The notes beneath the pieces are model-generated. The model was not told the origin of the DNA and ran no database searches. It was given only the letters and a program-made list of their open reading frames with translations. Both the position numbers and the translations under genes were made by a program. Below are positions 1-11,919 of a stretch of 64,000 nucleotides of DNA, one piece after another (position 1 is the stretch's first letter; each line of letters opens with the position of its first letter). The stretch covers positions 39,261,554 to 39,325,553 of the forward strand of contig OX485803.1 in the NCBI GenBank assembly GCA_950295325.1. Direction: 5' to 3'. Origin of the DNA: Polytrichum commune. Its lineage: Eukaryota > Streptophyta > Polytrichopsida > Polytrichales > Polytrichaceae.

Positions 1-543
1 TCGAGCCATTTAAGGAGGGGTTCAAGGAAAATGATGAAGGGGTACCTGTTGAGGATGTCTCCTTGGATAATGCCTCTCCTAATTTTTATGGGGGGTGTGG
101 TCGTGATTTTTATGGGGGGAAGGAGGTGGTTGATTCGGAATATATGTTACATACCAGTTCTATTACATCTTGTGAGTATCCTAGGTCTTCCATGATAGTC
201 AATAGTCATGGGTGTTTAACTAATCCAAAAGCATTTTTGAGGTCTATGTAAGTGATGTATAGTCTTTGTTTGTGAATTTGGCATCTTCCAATGTAGTCAT
301 AATGGCTTGGATTTGTCTAACAATGTTTATAATGGGGCGGAAGCCTTCTTGGTTGTGATGTAGAATGTTGTGTTGTTCACTAAAGGTGGTTAGTAGGGAT
401 GCTAGGGTGTTGGTGAAGAGTTAGTATATGATTCTTGCTAAGTGCTATGGGCATGTAATTGGTGATTGTTGTAAATGGGGCGAGGGGTTTTGTTTTGATT
501 TGTAGGATTTGTAGGCATGGGGTTAGTTCTAGGGGTGTAGCTA

Positions 544-916
544 CACTAAATATGATATTTAGTGTCAAATGGTATTTTATGTCACTATGGTAACTTTCCG
601 GATAACACTTCTTATAAATAAGTGAACAAATATTGTCATTGATGATGGATGAGCTCATCCATTGGCCAAAACCCCGCCTTCTCCTGTCAACTACTTGTGA
701 TGAAATATTGTCATCAATAATTGAAATTTGGGTAAAAATCCACTTGGTTAAGTGACAGTAATTGCAATACTATAAATCTAGAATCCCCCAAAACATTTAC
801 AAGGAATGACAAATAATGTTGGATCAACATTTAGTGTTGGTGACACCATACCATGGTTTACAATTAGTATTGAGCAAGACAAATAGAATTGGTGACACTA
901 AATATCATATTTAGTG
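544..916. mobile_element. MITE family 1, copy 1 (hairpin-ended, TA-flanked)
   Basis: The ends are CACTAAATATGATATTTAG... and its inverse, flanked by TA on both sides (542-543, 917-918). Each terminus is itself an 11-bp inverted repeat (ACACTAAATAT and ATATTTAGTGT around one central base). The interior (CAAATGGTATTTTATGTCAC, then a stretch near 600-700 with ATCCATTGGCCAAAACC) is shared with copies at 26558, 38263 and, in the opposite orientation, 58233. No coding capacity. TA flanks suggest a Tc1/mariner-type mover, but CACTA-like first bases leave the superfamily open. Confidence 0.75.
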
Positions 917-3900
917 TAGTTTGGTGATGTTTCATGTAAAGGCGATTGTTTTATGTATTATGGTAATTATTCCTCTTCTTATGGGGACATATTGTATGTA
1001 TGGTCTTCGAAGACATGTAGTTGTATATAGTGTGTTATTATAAAATATTTTATAGGATGGAAATTGTATATTGATGTATTTGGTAGATATATCTTCGGGG
1101 ATTTTTGTTTCTTAGAGAAAAACGATCTTGCCAGGGAGATTGTGAATTGTGGAGGTCTTGAAGGCTTTTACTCAAGTGTCCATGTTAGGCATGTGAAAAG
1201 GGTCAGGTGATGTTCTATTGTTCTTGTTGTGGGTGGGAACCTGTGTTAGAGGGTTTGGTTACATTGCTTTGGCAAGGGGTTGATTGAAATAATTAGTGTG
1301 TAGATGATATGTGTTGGGTGGTTGTTGTTTAGAATTTGTAGATGTCGGATGAGATGTGGAGATTTTTATTGTTGTGGTGGGGTTGTGCGTGGCATGTTGG
1401 TAAGTGGGAGAAATGTGTCAGATAGGTGGGTTTATTCATGTTTAAGGGTGGTTGAGTTTTTTAATGAAATATTGTTTTTGTGTTTGTCAAAAGGAGGCAT
1501 GCATATTTATGGGGCGTAGGTTAGGGGATATGTCTCCAGCTAGAAGTAGGACGGTAGGAGTATAAAAAGTATAAAAAGTTGTATTGTTGTATTTTGGGTG
1601 TTTGGAGTTTATTTGGGAGATATGGTAGAATGTGCACATATTTTGTGGACGGGAGTAGCTTATTTTTACTATGGCTTGGAAGATGGTGTTGGCATGGTTG
1701 TCTTGAACTATGTCACCTTTGATGCGAAGTCAAAGGTTTCGTGTGTTGGGTTGAGCTCGAAGTCTTTCTCCACCTTGCCAATCACCTTCTCACTGCCCTC
1801 CATCTCCATAACAAATGCTCGTTTTCCTTGAAGAAGTGTGATTCCATCCATGTGTGGTGATTAGAGATGAATTTTGATGAAACATGCCCAAGATTTGGTC
1901 ACCATGTTGATTTTGAACCGGTGTTGATGTTCAAGTGCTTGAGCCTCTTGATGCATAATACTCTTGCTTTTCCTCTAGAAATTTTGTTGAATCCAGCGTC
2001 AAAGTGGATGGTAATGAGAAGCCTTCGAATAGCTTGGTTTCTTCATTGACCATCTCTTGACTTGGGATTTGGATGAAGTGAAAATGGTGGCTTGGACTAA
2101 CGTCCAACCTCTCGTTGGGGAAGAGCTTTTGGGGGACTCTTAACATTCAAAATTTGATAATTTCGCTTGAGGGTGTGCCCACTTTGTGGAATTTGATGTT
2201 TGAGCAAGTGTCATTCATGATTGGTGTACCTCTATGTCTCTCGATCTCTTCATTGATGAGAAATCCAAGCCACATGTGGGACACTATGTCAATGCATGGG
2301 ATAGCCTCCGTTTGTCATCCACGTCCTTGTTTGGGTTGGATGGAGTGGAACGAGTGTAAGAATCCACCTTTTGTTGCTTCGCATTGTGGGTACTAGTTAG
2401 AACATCATGTCATGGGCCTTGATGTGGAATGGGGGGAGGGGTAGATTTGGCATGATTGATGATTTTATGAGGGGTCGTAGGTCATGTGTAGAAGTTTTGT
2501 GTGCATGTGAGACAACTACAATGAGTTGCCGCCATGCTCTGGATGTACATCTTTAAGCTCCATCTCCAATTCCGTGTTGAATACATGAGTGGGTTGACGG
2601 TGTTGTGTCATTGCTAGATTTTGGCTTTGGTCTCGGGATTGTGTTATGTCTTCATTCCTACCAAGGTCGTTGTGGCCATGGGCTCAAGTGCATTTCTGTA
2701 GTTTGGAGTTGGGGTTGGGTGTGCTTGGTGCTACATCTAGTGTCTTGAAAGACTTGCATGTTGCTATCTTCTCATAGTATTTGTGACTATGGCTCATGGA
2801 TCTCTTATTGGTAGACATTGCTGCGAGTGTGGATTGTATATTGGATGAGTGGTCTAGGGGTCTGTCCTATAGTTTGTTGAAGAACCATAGACAACATGTC
2901 TTCTGGTTGTGTGGGTGCAAGGTGAGGTTGTTTGTGCATGGCCATACTATTTAGTGTGTTGGGTGTTGGAGGTGTCGAAGTGGCAATCCTTCCTAGAGTT
3001 TCCATTCTAATGGGTGGAGATGTTTTCGAGCATGTGGTAGTGGAGGGATTTGTCCTAGCAGATTGTCTACATGGTGGTGGAGCTAAGGTTCTCGGATTGT
3101 GTGGGTCGAAATTAGTGTGTTTTGGTGGAGGTTTGTAATGGGATTGGGTTGTTTCTGGAGTGATCGTGGTTGTGAGTGGGGTGCATTGTGAGTGAGATAT
3201 GGCTCTGCCATTTGCAGGTTTGTTGTCTTGTTTGCATGATGGGTGGGGAGTGGGGCTATGTAGGTTGACTTTGTGCTTATTTGAAGGCAAGTAGGAATAT
3301 GTTGTGTGTGATCCTTTTGTGGTAGGATTTGGAACATGCATTGCGGTGAGGTGTGGTGATGGAGTGCAACAATGAGATAGCTCAACAACATGTCATACGA
3401 TGTGTGGTCTTTAAGGTGTGTAGGCTAGCTCAAAGTACCAGTCTTGAGCCATTTCTAAGTGGGTATGGAGTAGACAATGTGCTATATTTGATAGTATGAC
3501 ATGCTTGGTGGATGTTTTTGGATTGCACATGCCACGGAGTGGGGGCTAGTGGGTGGCTGAGTTGTGGCAAGAGGTAGTTGTCCAACCTGCTCTGTTGGAG
3601 GCAACTGTTAATGTAGGGCTTTGTAGGTGGTGGTTTTGTGGATTGGCTGGCATGAGTATTTGGTGGAGAAGGTTGTGGTTGAGTGTGGCTTGGTGGTAGA
3701 TCCGATGTGTAAGTATTGAGGGTGTACGATGGATGGGTAGTAGTGCAAGTGGTTGTGAGGGGTTTCTTACGGGGGCCAAGTAAGGTTTTCTTTTCTTGCA
3801 TATCTTTGATAGGTGTTTGGGTGTGTCTGTTGGGGTGATGGGAAGTGGAATCTTGTTTTGTGGTTGTTCTTAGATGCTTGTGTGTGTATGTTTATGCAAG

Positions 3901-4516
3901 TGTTGGTGTGTGTTGGATGCATTATGGGAGGAGCTTGCAATCGTTGGTGAGCCTGTCTAGATGTTTAGGAGTTGCCGACTAAGCATTGAGTACATTTTTG
4001 TGAAAGCATATTGGGTTGGTTGGGATTTTGGAGGCGCCATTTTATGGTGGTTTTTCCAATTGTTTGTGGATATGTGCATAGTCCAAGGACAAGGCTACTT
4101 GTGGTGTGATGTGCGAGAAATGCATATGCATTTGTTGTTGGTGGGGAGAGATGAGAGTTTTTTTGGAGTATATGGTTGAAGGATTTTTTGGGTATGCTTG
4201 TGGGGGACTATATTGGTAGGAGTCAGTAAGGAGGAAGCTTTGTGGGGGGCTAGTAAGAAAGAAGCTTTGTGGGTGGTCACATGGGTGGATAATTTGTGGA
4301 GGTTCAATAGGGGAGGAGCTTTGTGGGTGAGGTTAGTGTAGGGTTTGAGGACAGTGGCATAGTTTGTACATGAGTGTGGTTGTTGCTACATTCAATTTGT
4401 AGGAGCTTCTGTTGAGCCTTCTTTGGTGTTGTTGCAACTCTTCGAAGGTGTTGGTGAAGGACAACTTTGTATCTGCCTTGGTGCTGAAGTGTGATGTAGT
4501 TGCCAAGATGTAGAGT

Positions 4517-4812
4517 TACTATAGTAGAAAACTATGCCCAACAAAACCGTTCCGTTGACCGTCTTGATCCGCAATCGCTAAATGACTTTACATTTTTCAT
4601 TTTCATTTTCATTTTGCGATTGCAATTTTAGGAATTTGGGGGCATGTGATATGCCTTTAGGTATTTTTATTGACCTTTCCAAAGGTATATTACATGTCCC
4701 CAAATTTCTAAAATTGCAGTCGTTGGACCAAAAAAACAAATATGCAGGCTGGTCAAAAGAACCACATCTGATTTCGGCTACAGTTCTTTTTTGGCATAAT
4801 TTTCTACTAGTG
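4517..4812. mobile_element. CACTA-type MITE (damaged left end)
   Basis: The right end is TTTTCTACTAGTG (ending 4812). The left end is damaged (TACTATAGTAGAAAAC). The interior matches the MITE at 11967-12299: GATTGCAATTTTAGGAATTT, a GGGGGCATGT/ACATGTCCCC pair and GGTCAAAAGAACC near the right. It splits the decayed minus-strand retroelement-like remnant, so it is younger than that. No target-site duplication is readable because of the damaged left end. Confidence 0.7.
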
Positions 4813-5200
4813 TGAGCTAAGTTGTCTCTCCGCCTTGAGTGTGCATTGAGGGCGCGGTAGTTAGATTTGTTATCGTATTGATATTGTGCGAGGATGGTCT
4901 CATGCTGTTTGATGAGGGGTTGTTGTTCCAACCTATCTTCTCTACACTCCTTTGCGTTTGTGTTTTGAGTTGTTGACATTATTTTGTTTCCCTTTAGAAT
5001 TCTCCTTCGTGCTCCGTTTGTAGTGGTGTGTTGGTGTGTTTGCGGGCTTCCAGATCGCCATATTACTTTGTTTTCAAAAATAGGCTTCCACATATTTGAT
5101 AATAACCGTTTCTCCAACAATTTCCCATGTGAAATCTTGTTTTGTCGAAACGTTTATTTATATTTTAAAAACTTGTGAATTTTGGGTATGTGGCAAGATT

Positions 5201-7224
5201 GATGCAATAATAATTTCTTGAGTATAAGGTTCCATATTCTTTTAATACGTGATGGTGTATATTGTAGGTCACATTATAGTCCTTTGAAGGGTAAGTTAGA
5301 CCATAAGTATGCCCATGTTATTTACCATAAACAATACAACTTTTGGTTTTTATTGAATTTTAATGCACATAAAAATGTCATATTACAATTTTGTGTATAT
5401 AAGAAGTGGTTGTGTTATTTTAAGTATAGTTGCATAATCTCAAAGAAATGTCCAATTTTATTCATAGAACTTGTTGCTGCCAATGAAAGAAAAAACACGC
5501 CCATTTTAAAACCACTTCCAAAATAAGAAGAAGCATAGCTTTATTTTGTAACCACTTTTAGATTACTTTCATATATATAATAGGTGTTTCATAGCATGTT
5601 TTAAACACAAATATGCTTGTTCGAATGTGGTAGAGTATTCTCTTACACACCATCCAACACCTTAACATGCACACATAAGTGCTATTCTAAGCACATGTGG
5701 TCCACGAAACTCAAGGGTTCAAAACACCTTTTAAATGGATTTTACTTTTGGACTAAAGATTGGACCCCAAGCTCAAAGTTTGGTTTCTCAAATTGGATAG
5801 AGTATTCTCTTGAGTTGGGAGAACTTACAAGTGCAAACATGGCGGATGCCACATTTGCACCATGTCATTGTCTCGTACTTTGAACTTAAACCCTACCATA
5901 AACCCCTTGGGTCCAATAATTTACTCTCAACCGGTAAGATGATTTTACTCATTTCGGAGTTTCTTTGGTCTTGGACCCTAAAGTAAGTAGGCCTCACTCA
6001 GTTATTCATCTTCAATGGACACCTATATAATGAGTGGTTTATGGGTCGGTGGGGATCTAAGACTGGATGGCAAACAAATATATGTTCAAAAAGATTGGAC
6101 CACGTGTTCAAAATATGTTGCCCATTCTAGATTTGACAAACAACATGAAATGGGGGGGGGGGGTATATGACCTATTTCATGAGGAAGAGGTCTTCACTTA
6201 GATTATATATATAAGACGTTAATACAAATTCCAAAAATATAAGAAAAATGCCCACAAGCACAAATTGGATTTGTTGATTATCTCGCGCTAGTTATGCTTA
6301 TGAGAAGTGGGTGTAGAGAGAAAAGTGTATGTTTAAGAGCCGTTAACCTTTATGTACACTCACCCTTATTAGCATACACCATTAATAGTATTTGGAGTCA
6401 TTCACAATCCATAGTTACTTGGTGCTATAACTTTTTACATAGAATATAAGATGATACCAAGTAAAGTCATATTTGTTCCTACAATCTCCAATCAACTTAT
6501 TTAAACATTTCCATTTAATCCCTATATGTCCGGGCCTAATTTCAAATAGTCAAAATATTGTTTATGAGGAATTTTAGTTTACTTGAAGGAGTGCATTTTT
6601 TAAGAAAAAACTCTATATAAGTAGGAAATTGTATATTGAAGATATAACCACAATCTCAACATGATTGGACCATATTTAGATTAGTTATCATTTTTAAATG
6701 TAAAAAAACAAAATTAAAAATAAACATATATCATAAGCAGATGATTTCATCCAAGTTTTCATTTGTGGTAGGGATAGTATGTATTCATTAGTTGGTTAGA
6801 AGTTGCAAAGGAAAAAAGTTACAAGAGGGACATGATTAAAAGATTGGTTTGTACTCTAGGCATGTGAGGCCAAACCCCCACCCTTAAGCGTCCGTAGTCC
6901 GAGTAGTGGGTTTGGGCTCACATTCCTCCGCGGTATTGGATTTGGACTTGGATGAGTCCATAGTGCAAGGTTCACCCTTCAAGTGGTCTTGGATTTAACT
7001 TTGGTCTTTGCTTCCTTTGTCTTGCCATCGCGAGAGTGCTCCACATTCTCCATTAAGTTGTGCACGTGGTTTATTTTTAAAGAGAGGATGCAAGTGTTAA
7101 AAAAAAACACTATTCTCTATAGTCAATCTCAAATACATTTACTTGTGAAAGCCACACATAACACTAACTAGCATAATGTAACTAACTACTTGTCTATGAG
7201 CTAATTAGGTAGGCTATCTACTAA
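5201..7224. other. AT-rich stretch with no recognised gene
   Basis: Only short frames without family resemblance. A poly-G run lies at about 6152-6162. I see nothing else I can support. Confidence 0.5.
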
Positions 7225-7605
7225 GCTCCTTCATGAACCCATCTCTTTACTTTCTAATTACATAAACCTAGCTCATTCATAAACCCAGCTCCTTCATAAA
7301 CCCAGCTTCTTAGCTTCTAACTAAACAAACCCAACTCCTTCATAAACCCAGCTCCTTCATGAACCCAGCTCCTTAGCTTCTAACTAAACAAACCCAAGTC
7401 CTTCATAAACCCAGCTCTTTACTTTCTAACTAAACAAACCCAGCTCCTTCATAAACCCAGCTCCTTCATGAACCCAGCTTCTTAGCTTCTAACTAAACAA
7501 ACCCAGCTCCTTCATAAACCCAGCTCCTTCATGAACCCAGCTCCTTAGCTTCTAACTAAACAAACCCAGCTCCTTCATAAACCCAGCTCCTTCATGAACC
7601 CACAA
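7225..7605. repeat. Minisatellite of AACCCAGCTCCTTCATAAA type
   Basis: Higher-order array. A roughly 19-20 bp motif (AACCCAGCTCCTTCATAAAC, alternating with CATGAAC variants) is followed by AGCTTCTAACTAAACAAACC. The composite is repeated about six times, with single-base variation (TAGCTTC/TACTTTC, CAGCTCC/CAAGTCC/CAACTCC). It ends abruptly near 7605 at CACAACTTTG. Confidence 0.9.
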
Positions 7606-8837
7606 CTTTGTAGTTGTAATCCCCAACTACCTCACTAATTATTCAAGCCCTTAACTAATCTTCCTACCTAATTTCCCTAATTCTACTAACAACCCCTTTC
7701 TAATCACACAATTCTTCTCTAATCCTAAAATCCTAAAATCCTAGAGAGGAGAGGGGGAGAGAGAATTTCCTAACTTCACTAAGACTAACTAATCCACACA
7801 AGTATATTTTTGCACTCATCACAACATCAAGTGCTCAACTCTTAAACATGAAATTTGCAACCACGTGTATTCAAAACATGAACTTAAAGTACCACAAATT
7901 GGAATCATGAATTAACTTTAAAATCCTTCACGTCAACACTAATTCTACCAAGAGGTCAAGCCCTCTTCAAGGCTAACAAGCCTTGGCTCTCAAACTAAAA
8001 ACTAAGCACACACATGTGCTCCAATATGGCTTCCCACACCCACACTTATAACTCGTGGGGTGCCTTGGAGCACAAAGGAAAGAGAGGATGAGTGAGGGAA
8101 GAATGAGGGATTATATAGTAAGCTTGAGGGGGTGAGCACCCTCAAGGCTCACGATAAGCCCTTGAGATTTCCTCCTACTTAGTAGGCGCCAATCCTATCT
8201 TCTAAGTCTTCCTCCCTCAAATGATCAACAAGGATCCTAATTCGAACATTTAACTAGCCTTGGCTTTCTACCTACCACACTTTACCAAACTTGGGATGCT
8301 TCAACCCAAACTTAGCCTCCTTCGCTTTCCGCCGCCATAACTTTCTCCCCTTACTTTCCCAAATCGTCGCTCACCACTTAATTCAAACCACGATGCTTAA
8401 CTCGTGATTTGATTGGTGCTTTGAGAATTTGCTTATCCTCCACCTTGCATTCTTCCTTGGGCCTTCCCCATTAAGTGGCCATGATGAGGTGGTCCACTTG
8501 TGCGCTCCATGTGATCCTCCATTCATCCCAATTCGAATGCACTTGCCTCTTGAGTCACTTTGGTTGTCTCCATCCATTTGTACTAGCCTACTCACTAACT
8601 ACTCAATCCAAGTTCTCCTTACCTATCCTCATTCACTCAAATCCTTCCGAAGGTAAAAACACAATAACACCTCACATCCTAGCCTCTTACAACATGGTAC
8701 TTCTAAGACTAACATTTCACTCTTTTTATATTTTTGTGAAGTAACATGCTACTTCAAAGTGCATCAACTAACGTTTCAAGGGTCTAAGACTAAATGTGGG
8801 CACCCTTTTGGGCTCACAAGGCATTCAAAATTCAATA
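7606..8837. other. Stretch with no recognised gene
   Basis: AT-rich sequence with a short purine run (GAGAGGAGAGGGGGAGAGAG at about 7743). Sequence around 8040-8160 (GAGGGATTATATAGTAAGC between GAGCACCCTCAAGG-like motifs) resembles a transcription start within a repeat such as an LTR, but I found no matching second copy in the window. Confidence 0.4.
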
Positions 8838-10546
8838 CACCCTAACCTTGATAATGTCACACCCTCCGTTTCACCAAAAAGTGTGATATAAACAAGGTGT
8901 GACATACTTGATAATGTCACATTTTGTGCATAATGTGATATTATCAAAAAAATGTAGAAAATCAAAATATAATTACAATTTTTTTAAAAAATAACAAATA
9001 CGAGACTTCAATGTTTTTGAATGTAAAATCTAATTCAAAATTGTGAATAACAACAAGAGCACATCATAATGTGTCATTGAGATCAGGTAAAGACCTCTCA
9101 CTAGAGACAAAGAAGCTTCTAATGTCACATTGTTTTGTTGATGTTAAATGTGCAACACCAATTCTAATGAGTTTGTCATGGATTTTTTCCATTTCTAACA
9201 ACTCATAAGTGCTGAAAATTTGAGAACCTTGGCTAGCCATAAAATTCAAAACATCTTTAGCATGTATTTTGTGCATCGCTTAGCTTCACTACTTTAGACT
9301 CATCATCACTGCTATCAACAATCAATGGGTCCACTTCCATGGAATCAAGAACTTGTTCGCCATCTTGCACTAATTGCACAAGCTCCTCAGTAGAAAATTC
9401 CACCTCAAAATCATCTTCACCTTCCATGTTTATGTACTCCAAAGGACAAAGCTTTTCTACAGGCTTGCCTTCAACATCCAAACCCAAATTTAATGCGGCG
9501 ATGAGTCTACCCAATTCCAAAGTTGCTTCCTCCATTTTGGACTTCATACGTTCATTAAGATTGTTTATATCTGCATTCCACTCTGCAGGCAATATGGCGG
9601 ACTTTCTCCAACAATTTCTAATGGTTTGATCATCTAATTCATGCTATGCCGCCACACACCATAGCATAGCTTGAAATACATCAACATTCAATTTCCCCAA
9701 ATCTTCATTTGAGTTGTTATCAATTTGTTGCAAAGTCCAGGCAACAAGCTTGCGCTTATAGCACATTTTGAATGTTGCAATCACTCCTTGATTCAAAGGC
9801 TGAACAACTTAAGTCACATTTGGTGGAAGGAACAAGATAGTGATATGGGAGAGTACAAAAGCATTAAACCCATCTATAACTTTCTTGACCTCACCATGAA
9901 TATCATGGCTTCCTGCATTATCCATAATAATGCAAATATTTTTGTCTTTCAATGCCATTCTTCGGTTCTCACTCTTCACCCAATGTGTAAAAACATCACC
10001 ATTCATCCAGGCTGAATTGTTAGAATAATAGTGTACTGTCCTATTTGGATCAAAATTCCGAGGAAAACATCTGGGACGCGCTGCTTTGTGAATGAAAACA
10101 AGCTTCAATCGCTCCTTCCCTGAGATATTAGTGCAAAGCCCCAATGTCACACGGTCCTTCTTTTTCTTATTTCCTTTCGCCTTCCCAATATTCAAAGTCT
10201 TATAAGGAGAGGCTCTATAATACAAACATGTCTCATCAAAATTGAAGATGTCTTCTGGATCATATTTCTTCAATATGAATGGGATCTTTGCCATGGCCAA
10301 TGCAACTCCGACTCCATCTGTAGAATTTGTCATCCATAGAATTTGTTGTCCATCCGGCCTTTTTTCATCCATGTTACTTGTTATTATCACACTTACCCTA
10401 CAAATTTTGGAAAAAAAATGTGACATTATCAAGGGTGATAGTGATAATAACGAGGGAGTTTTACACTATGGAAATCGGTTTCAAACTTTTAGGTGACAAT
10501 ATCAAGGTGTTCTATTAACAAGTGTGATATTATCAAGGTTAGGGTG
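8838..10546 (-). mobile_element. Pogo/Tigger DNA transposon (Tigger A)
   Basis: Terminal inverted repeats CACCCTAACCTTGATAAT at both ends (8838-8855 and the inverse ending at 10546), flanked by the TA dinucleotide (8836-8837, 10547-10548) as expected for Tc1/mariner/pogo insertions. Subterminal repeats of GATAATGTCACA type lie at both ends. Total 1709 bp. It carries one transposase gene on the minus strand (described separately) that lacks the N-terminal DNA-binding part, so the element looks internally deleted near its right end. Confidence 0.88.
9064..10432 (-). pseudogene. Tigger-type DDE transposase pseudogene
   Basis: One frame runs from 10432 to about 9270 with two in-frame stops: TAA just after PPNVT and TAG at 9644-9646. 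A frameshift near 9270 leads into a last segment that ends at 9064. Catalytic-core motifs: FNFDET (first Asp, residue 66 counted from 10432), CIIMDNAGSH (second Asp, residue 171) and VVQPLNQGVI, where the family has an Asp and this copy has Asn (codon 9791-9793). A Glu/Asp-rich tail follows (EGEDDFEVEFSTEELVQL). The usual CENP-B-type helix-turn-helix at the N-terminus is absent. Two stops, one frameshift and a lost catalytic residue mean it cannot make active transposase. Confidence 0.88.
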
Positions 10547-10548
10547 TA

Positions 10549-11815
10549 CTCTCAATGGTGTAGACTCTACAAATTAGGTCTTTTGCTCAATCTAAACGAT
10601 CAAAAGATGCACCATAAGCTAACTGAAACATCGTGTGAAAGGAATACCTGCAACAAAGGTTTGAAAATTGATGATTTGGCCCTTTGACCAAAAATCAACC
10701 ACTTTTTGATCTCCCAGGCATTTAAGGGTTAATATTGAATCACGTAGTAAGAAGATATAGCATTGTGTAAGTCCAAATAGCAAGTGAAACTAAACAAATC
10801 AAACAATGTAGTGATTTCTAACTACTATTTTGGATCGGCCACCTCATGCATAAATTGGGCAAAGGAGCTAGTTGAGTTGAGTTGCACATCACCACATAGG
10901 GAGAGGAAATTACTGCATACAAGTGTAACTCTCATCCATCCAACATAAAACTTGACTCATGTATAGGGTTGTTGCCGATTCACTTCAAATGACCTTGAGA
11001 AAACTAATTTGGAGTTTGTAAAGCTAATGAAAATGATTATTATATTTTAAAAACAATCTCCATATTGCATGCTATTTCATGACTTTTGTGTTGAACGAAT
11101 GAGAGGTAGGCTAGTTTATGATTATTCCTTCTCTCCCATCATAACATAACACAAAAAAACACACAAAACAAAGCATGGTTGGTCAATGGGTTGCATGGAT
11201 CAGTTAAGTTATGCGATACTACTAGGTTACTATTACACCATTTATGGTATTTAGTGTCACATGCATAATAGTGTCACTTACCTTATTTTGAGATGTATGT
11301 TGGGTTCCACTAATGATCAACAACTTCACGATTGGTGTCACCTCATGACACTTGCTATCAGTATGCTCATTAGTATCTCCCCCTTGCATACTAAACCTTA
11401 AAACTATCATCTAGAGTAACTAGGATATAAGTATGTTTGGATTTAAGCATGAGTTTCGGACGATTCCAACCGCCAATTTCACATACACTAGACCGCAAAA
11501 CTTCACGATTATGATGGAATTGGAGAACATGGAATAAAAACACTCGAAGTTGTGGTTGTTGTTTTTGGTTGCTGTCATTTGAAGTTTATGTCCCCACAAA
11601 TGCACAACCCTTAATATTCTTGGATAACCGGTTCATCCAAATATACTTCAATGCCAGTTGAGTATCCCAATGCACGACGCTAAAATGTCATAATGTAAAT
11701 AAAATCTCACTTCTAAAAGTCACATGTATACAAATAATACCATATTGACAAATAACGGACGTGACACTTCTGAAAACCTCGAGGCATCTAGGTCAGGCCC
11801 TTCACATACAACGTA
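10549..11815. other. Stretch with no recognised gene; small hairpin near 11.23 kb
   Basis: No gene seen. At about 11229-11279 is TTACACCATTTATGGTATTT then AGTGTCAC, resembling family 1 MITE termini, suggesting a degraded MITE between about 11229 and 11890. Confidence 0.35.
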
Positions 11816-11882
11816 CGTGACACCAAACACCATAAACAACGCACTCCTACGACAATCTTTTATGGTATTCAGTGTCACTTAC
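11816..11882. repeat. Short foldback, MITE family 1-like end
   Basis: GTGACACCAAACACCATAAA and, about 25 bp further, its near-perfect inverse TTTATGGTATTCAGTGTCAC form a hairpin of about 66 bp. It resembles family 1 MITE termini (GGTATTTAGTGTCAC). Confidence 0.55.
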
Positions 11883-11919
11883 GTCTTGAAACCACGCAAC
11901 GCTATAACCGTTTGGTTAT

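Larger units (their letters stand above)
1..5200 (-). pseudogene. Decayed minus-strand retroelement-like remnant, family uncertain
   Basis: The plus strand is G/T-rich and the minus strand shows broken stretches of plausible coding: 5120-4830 (Lys/Arg/Gln-rich, with RLEQQPLIKQHETILAQYQ, gag-like or ORF1-like), 4570-4000 and 3800-2805 (Pro/Thr/His-rich) and 2396-1931 (includes FLINEEIERHRGTPIMND). These lie in the same orientation and in an order that would suit one old element read from 5.1 kb downwards, but there are many stops and frameshifts and no reverse transcriptase motif was found. The identification as a gag/ORF1 remnant is inference. A CACTA MITE (about 4517-4812) and a family 1 MITE (544-916) are inserted in it. 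Confidence 0.3.

Noticed and set aside
2805-3801. Pro/Thr/His-rich minus-strand proteins of 100-178 residues
   Set aside because: Low-complexity product of the G/T-rich plus strand, overlapping in more than one frame; kept only as part of a doubtful retroelement remnant.
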